DNA of 64,000 nucleotides from Palsa-513 sp036510225 (GTDB lineage Bacteria > Actinomycetota > Thermoleophilia > Solirubrobacterales > Solirubrobacteraceae), in NCBI GenBank assembly GCA_036510225.1, contig DATCEH010000125.1:1-64000 (forward strand), given 5' to 3'. Each line of letters begins with the position of its first letter. Position 1 is the stretch's first letter. This document shows, piece after piece, positions 58,075 to 64,000 of this stretch. The translations under genes were made by a program, and so were the position numbers. The notes under the pieces are model-generated. The model searched no databases, had not been told where the DNA came from, and saw only the letters and a program-made list of their open reading frames with translations.

Positions 58075-59517
58075 ATGAGCACTCAGGCCCCGATCGGTCC
58101 GCGTACCCGCAACGGGAGCGCAGCCGCCGCCGCGACGGCCGGAGGACCGGGTCGGGCGGCGCAGGGCATGACGCCGCCGCACAACATCGAGGCCGAGCAG
58201 TCGGTGCTCGGCGCGATCCTCCTCTCCGACCGGACGATGTACTCGCTGGTGATCGAGGAGGCGCTCCGGCCAGAGGACTTCTATCGCGACCGGCACAGCC
58301 TGATCTACGGGGCGATGCTCGAGCTCTACGAGCAGAGTGAGCCGATCGACCTGCTGACTGTCTCCGAGCAGCTGCGGCGGACCGGCAAGCTCGAGGACGC
58401 CGGCGGGAGCGACGCGGTCGACGTGCTGGCGAGCACGGTGCCGAACGTCGCAAACCTCCGCCACTACGCGCAGATCGTCCGCGACGCCGCCCTGATGCGT
58501 CGTCTGCTCGGCGCGACGTATGAGATCCAGACGAGCGTGCTCGACCAGCGCGAGGGAGCACGGGAGATCGTCGAGCAGGCCGAGAAGGTCGTCCTCGAGG
58601 TGGCTCACGGCGACAGCAAGCAGGACTTCCGTGAGATCGGGAGGGTTCTCAACGACGAGCTCGACAAGCTCCACCGGCTCTCGCTCGAGGAGACGACGCT
58701 GACCGGGACGGGCTCCGGCTTTCGCGACCTCGACGCGATCACGGGCGGCTTCCAGCCGGGCAACCTGATCGTCCTGGCCGCCCGGCCGTCGATGGGCAAG
58801 AGCTGCCTGGTGACGAACATCGCCGAGAACGCGGCGATCGAGTTCGGCAAGCCGGTCGCCCTGTTCTCGCTGGAGATGTCCGAGGCCGAGCTCGCCCAGC
58901 GGTTCATCGCGTCGCAGGCGCGGATCAAGGGCGACGAGCTGCGCAAGGGCCGCGTCGGCGAGGACCGCTGGCCGAAGATCATCAAGGCCAGCCAGCGGCT
59001 GGCCGGCGCGCCCCTGTGGATCGACGACTCGAGCGACATCGGACTGCTCGAGATCCGCGCCAAGACCCGCAGGCTCCACTCCCAGCACGAGGGCGGTCTC
59101 GGGATGGTGATCGTCGACTACCTCCAGCTCCTGCGGACCGACTCGCGCAGCGAGAACCGCTCAGAGGTGATCGGGCAGATGTCGCGCGGTCTGAAGCTCC
59201 TCGCCCGCGAGCTCGAGGTCCCCGTGATCGCCCTCTCCCAGCTCAACCGGGGTGTCGAGCAGCGCCAGGACAAGCGGCCCCTCCTCTCAGACCTCCGGGA
59301 GTCCGGCGCCGTCGAGCAGGATGCCGACCTCGTGGTCTTCATCTACCGCGACGACTACTACAACCCCGACGACTCAGAACGCCCGGGCGAGGCCGACCTG
59401 ATCATCTCCAAGCACCGCAACGGCGCCCTCGGCACCGTCACCCTCACCTTTCAACCGGAATACCCCCGCTTCATGAACTACACGAGCGGCGAGCGCTTCG
59501 GTGTAGGGAACCAATGA
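58075..59517 (+). CDS. dnaB: Replicative DNA helicase DnaB, 3' end modified by transposon
   Basis: 480 residues from the ATG at 58075. The N-terminal primase-binding domain starts at PPHNIEAEQSVLGAILLSD (in parts), followed by a linker and the RecA-like ATPase: Walker A ARPSMGKSCL, Walker B MVIVDYLQLL, ALSQLNRGVEQR, and the Arg-finger region DADLVVFIYRDDYY. It unwinds DNA at the fork as a hexamer. The first ~30 residues are a Gly/Ala-rich extension. The normal C-terminus (about RFMNYTSGERF) is followed by GVGNQ and a stop, encoded by sequence from 59502 on that looks like the Tn7-like element's end. No intein is present. Confidence 0.96.
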   Translation: MSTQAPIGPRTRNGSAAAAATAGGPGRAAQGMTPPHNIEAEQSVLGAILLSDRTMYSLVIEEALRPEDFYRDRHSLIYGAMLELYEQSEPIDLLTVSEQLRRTGKLEDAGGSDAVDVLASTVPNVANLRHYAQIVRDAALMRRLLGATYEIQTSVLDQREGAREIVEQAEKVVLEVAHGDSKQDFREIGRVLNDELDKLHRLSLEETTLTGTGSGFRDLDAITGGFQPGNLIVLAARPSMGKSCLVTNIAENAAIEFGKPVALFSLEMSEAELAQRFIASQARIKGDELRKGRVGEDRWPKIIKASQRLAGAPLWIDDSSDIGLLEIRAKTRRLHSQHEGGLGMVIVDYLQLLRTDSRSENRSEVIGQMSRGLKLLARELEVPVIALSQLNRGVEQRQDKRPLLSDLRESGAVEQDADLVVFIYRDDYYNPDDSERPGEADLIISKHRNGALGTVTLTFQPEYPRFMNYTSGERFGVGNQ

Positions 59518-59518
59518 A

Positions 59519-59577
59519 GATGGCCAAAATCGAAGATAGATGGCCACTACGTGGCCAAGACGCGGGATAGTTGGCCA
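59519..59577. repeat. Cluster of four TGGCCA motifs (candidate TnsB-binding sites)
   Basis: TGGCCA occurs at 59521, 59541, 59552 and 59572, with spacings of 20, 11 and 20 bases. Two sites share the longer form GATAGWTGGCCA. Tn7-type ends carry several transposase-binding repeats of about 20 bp in this position. Confidence 0.6.
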
Positions 59578-59802
59578 ATCGGGGTCGAGACCGATTCGCG
59601 GCGGGAGCGCGACGATTTCTTGCATCCGGACTCTCGGTACGTTTCGCGGGGGCTGCGGCGAGATCGGCGTTCAGCTCAACGCCTGACTGGCCCGACCCCG
59701 TGAGTTCGGTCCGACGCGTATGAGAGTCCTACCGGTCCGTCTTTCAGTCGCAGAGACCGTCGCCGCGCGTTCCGCTTTACCGTCCGGTCGGCAGCCTAGT
59801 AT

Positions 59803-59816
59803 CGAACGTATGTTCG
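59803..59816. promoter_or_regulatory. LexA/SOS box upstream of tnsA
   Basis: CGAACGTATGTTCG, a perfect match to the Gram-positive/actinobacterial SOS box CGAAC-RNRY-GTTCG, with full dyad symmetry. It lies 17 bases upstream of the GTG start of tnsA and immediately downstream of a TAGTAT hexamer, where bound LexA would block transcription. Confidence 0.8.
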
Positions 59817-59833
59817 TCAGTGGAACGTCTTAG

Positions 59834-60529
59834 GTGGCCGCCATGGCGTCGATACGGCTTGCTGATCGCTCGACGCACGACGTCCCGCTGAGCGCGCTGT
59901 CGGCAGATCTCGTTCTCTCGGCGGTGCCTTGGCGGGAGATTCGCTCGCACCGCGGGCAGCGTCACTTCCCGGGCCTGTACTGGTCTTCGACGACTGGCGG
60001 CCACGTCGTATATGAGAGCCGACTCGAACTGGCACGTCTGCTCCTCGCCGATGCGGACCCGGATGTCGTCGGAATCGCGGCGCAACCCTTTCTCGTGAGA
60101 GACGACGAGCGTCGTCACGTCCCTGATTTCCTGCTTGCGAGGGCCGATCGTTCCGTCCTCGTGGTCAACGTCAAGCCCGCTGATCGCCTCGAGAAGCCAG
60201 GGGTCGCCCGCGCGCTGAGCTGGGCTGCGGACGTGTTTGTGGCACGTGGCTGGGAGCACGAGGTCTGGAGTGGCGCAGATCGCCAACTGCTCGCCAATAT
60301 GCGGTTCCTCGCTGGATACAAGCAGTCCCGGTTGTTCGACGCGGCCGCGCTCGCCGCGGCCGCGTCGGCCGCTCGCGCGGCCGAGACAATCGCCGAAGCC
60401 GAGGCCGCTGTACGCGCATGCGGCTTTCGCGAGCCGCGTCCCGTGGTGCTCCACCTCCTGTGGTCGGGGATATTGCGAATGGACCTGACGAGGCCCCTGA
60501 CCAGCGAGACCGCACTGGAGATGAACTGA
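59834..60529 (+). CDS. tnsA: TnsA-like transposon endonuclease
   Basis: 231 residues; GTG 59834 or ATG 59843 as the start. Restriction-endonuclease-like fold: Glu61 in VVYESRLELARLL, Asp98 in HVPDFLL and Lys114 in VVNVKP, aligning with the E-D-(Q/E)xK triad of Tn7 TnsA (E63, D114, K132); Asn stands in the Q position. It cuts the 5' ends of the element so that it leaves the donor by cut-and-paste together with TnsB. The C-terminal half is Ala-rich and lies where TnsA contacts TnsC. First gene of the tns operon. Confidence 0.88.
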   Translation: MAAMASIRLADRSTHDVPLSALSADLVLSAVPWREIRSHRGQRHFPGLYWSSTTGGHVVYESRLELARLLLADADPDVVGIAAQPFLVRDDERRHVPDFLLARADRSVLVVNVKPADRLEKPGVARALSWAADVFVARGWEHEVWSGADRQLLANMRFLAGYKQSRLFDAAALAAAASAARAAETIAEAEAAVRACGFREPRPVVLHLLWSGILRMDLTRPLTSETALEMN

Positions 60530-60532
60530 ACC

Positions 60533-62641
60533 GTGAACGTTGCGTGTCTGACCGTCGGATCGAAGATCTCCCACGACGGTGAGACCTGGACGGTCGTCGC
60601 TCTTGGGGGCGGCCGGGCCAGCATCGAGGCGCAGCTCACCCGACAGACCCGCTCCCTGTCGATCGCGTATCTGCTCTCCGCCCCGGGCTTTTGTCTGCTT
60701 GACGCGGCGACCGTCCGTCCCGAGCCGGCCATCGGGCCGCTGTTCGCGAACCTCAGCGAGCAGGAACTGGCCGTCCTTGCCACTCGCGCCGCGCATGTTC
60801 GGGAGGTTCTGACGGGCTACCGGTCCGGTAGTTCGCAGGACGCTCTACCGGGAGAGCCGCGCGCCGAATTCCGACCTGGGGTGGCGAAGATGGCGCGCTA
60901 TGGAGCCAAGGCGGCGGAGATGTGTGTCGGCGTCAGAACTCTCAGTCGTTGGGTCGCGGCGTATGAGAGAACCGGCGAAGCCGGTCTGATTGATGCGCGC
61001 CACCAGCGAGCCAGTGAGCCGTTACGGGGCATCGATCCCCGCTGGCTGGACGAACTCGCGCGGGTGCTAGAGGAGCACGTCGGAGCGAGCCGGCCCCCGC
61101 GCGAGTTGCTGCTCGACCGCGTCGACGCTCGCGTCGCGGAAAGATATGGCCCCGAAGCCGCGGTGGTTCCGAAGCGCTGGAAGGCGAAGCTCGCGTTGAC
61201 CGAGGTGACGCGGGGAACCAATGCGCTGGTCGGAAGCACGAAGGGCAAACGGAGCATCGCGAACCGGCCGGCGGCTCCGTACGGCAGGCTTTTCGCGGTT
61301 CGTCCTGGCGAATACTTGCTCCTGGACACGACGCCGCTTGACGTTTTCGCGATGGATCCGATTACATTGCGATGGGCGCGGCTGGAGCTGACGATCGCCG
61401 TGGATTTGTGCAGTCGCGCGCTGGTGGCGCTGCGGCTCTCACCGATGTCAACGAAGGCAGTCGATGCCTCGCTGGTGCTCTTCGAGGCGATCTGCCCAGA
61501 CTCGACTGCGCGTACAGGCGGCGGAATCCTGCCCTATCCAGGGATCCCCAACGTCGTGTTCATCACCGATTCGAGCGCGAAAGCCGCGCCTGGCTTGCCG
61601 GGCGTCGCGCCAGACACGCTCGTCATCGATCACGGAAAAGTCTTCGTGTCGGCGCACCTGCGCTCGGTGTGCGCAAGGTTCGGCATCAGCATTCAGCCCG
61701 CAAGGCCATTTCAGCCGACGGACAAGGCGGTAGTGGAGCGGTTCTTTCGGACACTTCGCGAAGACCTCCTCGCGGCGCTTCCCGGCTACAAGGGCCCGGA
61801 TGTCTACAGCCGCGGCGAGCACCCAGAGGATCTCGCGTACTACTTCGTTGATGAACTCGAGCAGATCATCCGTGAGTGGGTCGCCGAGCGCTACCACCGG
61901 CGGCCCCACCAGGGTCTCGTACATCCCGACGTGCCCGGACTCGACCTCTGCCCGCTGGACGCATTTGAGCTTGGGATCGCGCGCACGGGACGCCTGCTCG
62001 TGCCGGCGCGCGCGGATCTCGTTTACGACTTCCTGCCGGTGGAGTGGCGAAGGATCAACCACTACGGCGTTCAGCTCTACGATCTGCGTTACGACGGCCC
62101 AGCCCTGAACGAATACCGGGACCGGCGCAGCCCGGTGACCGGCGTGCACGCCGGCAAATGGCCGATCCGGCACGACCCGGACGATGTCCGCCGCTTGTTT
62201 TTCCAGGACCCGAAGACGAACGAGTGGCATCAGCTGCGCTGCAAGCACTTCAGCGACATCGAGGTGCCTTTCAGCGCTGAGGCGCTCCGTTACGCCCGGC
62301 GGCTTGCCCGCCAGTCCGACCGGTTCCCAGATGACCGAAAAGTTCTCGCGGAGTTGCTTGAGCGCTGGAACGCGGGCCTCACGGGTAACCCGACCGAGAG
62401 GCGGATGGCTCTCCGCCTCTCGCAGCAGCGCAACGATCGACTCATCGCCGGCGAGGGCGAGGTGGCGAGCGTGACGGACCTCGCCAGCGTCCGCGCCGTC
62501 AGCCAGAGGACGAGTGCCAGCGAGGACGGAGTTCCGGCTGATCTCCTCGGAGACGATGACGACGAACTCGAGCTGTCCGCGGTGCCCAACGACGAGTCGG
62601 GCGGCGACTTCTACGACGAGGCGTTCGGGACCTTCTCGTGA
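60533..62641 (+). CDS. tnsB: TnsB-like DDE transposase (Mu-type rve)
   Basis: 702 residues from a GTG three bases after tnsA. An N-terminal helix-turn-helix region (GAKAAEMCVGVRTLSRWVAAYE, in parts, about 125-150) is followed by the integrase-type catalytic core with Asp265 (YLLLDTTPLDV), Asp366 (LVIDHGKVF) and Glu402 (TDKAVVERFFRTL). That is 35 residues between the last two, the classic D-35-E. A Mu-C-type beta barrel follows (about 490-570), then a C-terminal acidic tail (GDDDDELEL) that may contact TnsC. It cleaves and joins the 3' ends. Complete and apparently intact. Confidence 0.94.
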   Translation: MNVACLTVGSKISHDGETWTVVALGGGRASIEAQLTRQTRSLSIAYLLSAPGFCLLDAATVRPEPAIGPLFANLSEQELAVLATRAAHVREVLTGYRSGSSQDALPGEPRAEFRPGVAKMARYGAKAAEMCVGVRTLSRWVAAYERTGEAGLIDARHQRASEPLRGIDPRWLDELARVLEEHVGASRPPRELLLDRVDARVAERYGPEAAVVPKRWKAKLALTEVTRGTNALVGSTKGKRSIANRPAAPYGRLFAVRPGEYLLLDTTPLDVFAMDPITLRWARLELTIAVDLCSRALVALRLSPMSTKAVDASLVLFEAICPDSTARTGGGILPYPGIPNVVFITDSSAKAAPGLPGVAPDTLVIDHGKVFVSAHLRSVCARFGISIQPARPFQPTDKAVVERFFRTLREDLLAALPGYKGPDVYSRGEHPEDLAYYFVDELEQIIREWVAERYHRRPHQGLVHPDVPGLDLCPLDAFELGIARTGRLLVPARADLVYDFLPVEWRRINHYGVQLYDLRYDGPALNEYRDRRSPVTGVHAGKWPIRHDPDDVRRLFFQDPKTNEWHQLRCKHFSDIEVPFSAEALRYARRLARQSDRFPDDRKVLAELLERWNAGLTGNPTERRMALRLSQQRNDRLIAGEGEVASVTDLASVRAVSQRTSASEDGVPADLLGDDDDELELSAVPNDESGGDFYDEAFGTFS

Positions 62642-63762
62642 CTACAGGGGATCACCTCGAGCGCGACTACACCTTGTCGCGCAAAGCGGGCTGGTTTGCA
62701 CGCGCGGAGATGCCGAGGCGGAGCAAGCCCGACGTGCTGACCCGCGCTGAGCGCGACGCCCTCGACCCGACTGGACGTCGGCGCTATGACGACGCGCGAG
62801 CGGTCTGGCACGCCAACCTCGGTCCGATCATCACCCCCCAGATGCAGGGCGTGTTCGACGACCTGGATGAGATCGTCGCCGCTAACCGCCAAGACGGCGA
62901 CCGTGTCCGAAGCTCGGCGGTTCTCTCGGCGAACCCTGGCCTTGGTAAGACGACGGCAGCCGTGGCGTTCGGTGTCCGCTATCACCGCGATCAAATCGCG
63001 ATGCACGACGTCTCCACGTCGGCCGGACACGACCGGATCCCCGTCGCCTACCTCGGCCTGACGTCGAACACGACGATGCGTAGCCTAAACGCCGGGCTGT
63101 GCCGCTTCTTCGATCACCCGGGGGCTTCGCGCGGCAACGCCACCCAACTCGCTGATAGCGCGACCGACTGCGTCCTGTCGTGCCAGACGCGGCTCATCAT
63201 CATCGACGACGTCCACTTTCTAGACATGAACCGGCGCAACGACCGCGATGTCGCCAACCATTTCAAATGGCTCGCCAACCAGTTCCCGGTCACGTTCCTG
63301 TTTGTCGGAGTGGGATTACGCGAACGTCAACTTCTCACCGAGGGCCTGCAACCTCAGGACGCGGCGTTCGCGCAAACCGCCCGCCGTTGGACAACCCAAT
63401 CGCTCGACCCGTTCGAAATCGCCACAGAAGAGGGAAGACGAACTTGGCGGCAACTACTGCTGGCGATCGAACGGGATCTGGTCCTAACCAATGCGACCCG
63501 CGGGATGCTTGCCGACGTACTCGGAGACTATCTCTACGCCCGCTCGACGGGCCACTTCGCGTCGCTGATGACGCTAATCACGCGGGGCTGTCACCGGGCG
63601 GTCAAGACCGGCACCGAGGCCCTCACGACCGAGCTGATGGACCACGTGCGTAACGACGAGGCGGCTGAGCACGCCCGCCAAGAGCTACAGGCGGCGTTCG
63701 AGCGCGGACTCCTCACCACGCGCGTAAGCACCAGCGGCGCTGCGAAGCGTAAGGCCGCCTGA
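62638..63762 (+). CDS. tnsC: TnsC/TniB-like AAA+ ATPase
   Basis: 374 residues, GTG start overlapping the tnsB stop (GTGA). Walker A SANPGLGKTTAA (about 97-108), Walker B RLIIIDDVHFLDM (about 185-196), with the sensor region FLFVGVGLRERQL. TnsC coats target DNA and links the target selector (TniQ/TnsD) to the TnsAB transposase. Its length lies between TniB (about 300) and Tn7 TnsC (555), as in many Tn7-like elements. Confidence 0.93.
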   Translation: MTTGDHLERDYTLSRKAGWFARAEMPRRSKPDVLTRAERDALDPTGRRRYDDARAVWHANLGPIITPQMQGVFDDLDEIVAANRQDGDRVRSSAVLSANPGLGKTTAAVAFGVRYHRDQIAMHDVSTSAGHDRIPVAYLGLTSNTTMRSLNAGLCRFFDHPGASRGNATQLADSATDCVLSCQTRLIIIDDVHFLDMNRRNDRDVANHFKWLANQFPVTFLFVGVGLRERQLLTEGLQPQDAAFAQTARRWTTQSLDPFEIATEEGRRTWRQLLLAIERDLVLTNATRGMLADVLGDYLYARSTGHFASLMTLITRGCHRAVKTGTEALTTELMDHVRNDEAAEHARQELQAAFERGLLTTRVSTSGAAKRKAA

Positions 63763-63820
63763 GCGGACCGTTGGCCGGTCGATTCGATCAGACAGCCGCG
63801 TCGATCCTGCCGGCACGCAG

Positions 63821-64000
63821 ATGAGAATTCCGATCAGACTTGAGCCGCTCGCGGGCGAGTCGCTCGACAGTTGGCTCGATGCATATGCCCACAGGCTCAA
63901 GATCTCGTCAACTGACCTCGTCTGGGCGCTCGGCCTTGATTCGACTCTGAAGGAACAGTGGACTCGCCTCGGCCGCAACCCGTTCTCGATAAGTGACACG
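63821..64000 (+). CDS. tniQ: TniQ/TnsD-type target selector, N-terminus only
   Basis: The first 60 codons from an ATG at 63821, 58 bases after tnsC; the gene is cut by the window edge. IPIRLEPLAGESLDSWLDAY followed by AHRLKI matches the start of TniQ-family proteins (LPxRPxPxxGESLxSWLxRxA). Such proteins choose the insertion site, either by binding a fixed attachment sequence (TnsD) or by partnering an RNA-guided complex (short TniQ). The length, needed to tell these apart, is not visible. Confidence 0.88.
   Translation, partial: MRIPIRLEPLAGESLDSWLDAYAHRLKISSTDLVWALGLDSTLKEQWTRLGRNPFSISDT

Larger units (their letters stand above)
59518..59833. promoter_or_regulatory. Transposon end and tns promoter region
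   Basis: 316 bases without a gene. It carries the TGGCCA cluster (59521-59577), a possible promoter (TTTACC at 59776-59781, TAGTAT at 59797-59802, spacing 15, so weakly supported) and the LexA box at 59803-59816. Confidence 0.6.
59502..64000 (+). mobile_element. Tn7-like transposon inserted at the 3' end of dnaB (runs off the window)
   Basis: The probable end is TGTAGGGAACCAATG at 59502, inside the last dnaB codons. Inside it come a TGGCCA motif cluster, an SOS box, then tnsA, tnsB, tnsC and the start of tniQ, all on the plus strand, with overlapping or 3-58-base junctions. The composition is visibly less GC-extreme than the flanking chromosome. Gene order and the closeness of tnsA to the target gene mirror Tn7, where tnsA lies at the end next to glmS. 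The cargo, the far end and the target-site duplication are outside the window. Confidence 0.88.

Noticed and set aside
63685..63999. Minus-strand ORF over the tniQ start
   Set aside because: The plus strand encodes the conserved TniQ N-terminus; the minus frame is its shadow.
59502..64000. CRISPR-associated transposon call
   Set aside because: No cas gene, repeat array or guide is visible; the window stops inside tniQ, so the RNA-guided nature cannot be claimed.

Overview
The window looks like chromosome from a high-GC actinobacterium. Reasons: very high GC, frequent GTG/TTG starts, coding overlaps of the ATGA/GTGA kind, a CGAAC-N4-GTTCG type LexA box, and an rpsF-ssb-rpsR-rplI-dnaB replication/ribosome cluster. 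The mix of genes (helicase with a lysine/alanine-rich tail, Wzx/Wzy polysaccharide genes, GH65 plus beta-phosphoglucomutase) fits class Thermoleophilia (Solirubrobacterales-like) best. That placement is inference, not a database result.

Layout. 1-3.6 kb: a dispersed repeat, a multi-PAS diguanylate cyclase and a NarL-type response regulator. 3.9-18.0 kb: an exopolysaccharide locus. Its minus-strand genes run from a glycosyltransferase/phosphoglycosyltransferase fusion through two GT4 enzymes, a Wzz-type chain-length protein and a polymerase-flippase fusion to two methyltransferases. A divergent FkbM methyltransferase and a Tat-exported pectate-lyase-fold protein sit at its right edge. 18.3-29.7 kb: housekeeping and hypothetical genes (helicase, thioredoxin lipoprotein, ECF sigma factor, moaA, two MpsC/DUF2294 paralogues, MarR regulator, galT-like, dtd, nitroreductase). 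29.86 kb: tRNA-Arg(CCU). 29.9-43.4 kb: ABC exporter, HrpA helicase, pyrE, L,D-transpeptidase, CPBP protease, HAD hydrolase and a PIG-V-like mannosyltransferase. 43.5-51.4 kb: class A PBP, a stand-alone IF-1, thiL, an M28-like membrane protein lacking its metal ligands, and an OmpR-type two-component system. 52-59.5 kb: GH65/beta-PGM disaccharide phosphorolysis, then rpsF-ssb-rpsR-rplI, a phosphatase and dnaB.

From 59.5 kb to the right edge lies a Tn7-like transposon: tnsA, tnsB, tnsC and the start of a tniQ/tnsD gene. Its probable end falls inside the last codons of dnaB, so the chromosomal 3' end of dnaB seems to be its attachment site. A cluster of TGGCCA motifs lies just inside the end, and a perfect SOS/LexA box lies directly upstream of tnsA. 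The cargo and the other end are outside the window, so whether the element is RNA-guided cannot be decided here.

A second theme is an apparently undescribed dispersed repeat of up to about 300-400 bp, present in four copies (near 1, 31.8, 38.0 and 51.7 kb). It has a conserved hairpin with an ACTGACTCAGG-type loop and a GC-rich simple-sequence tail. One copy abuts a 42-bp tandem duplication of the 3' end of pyrE.
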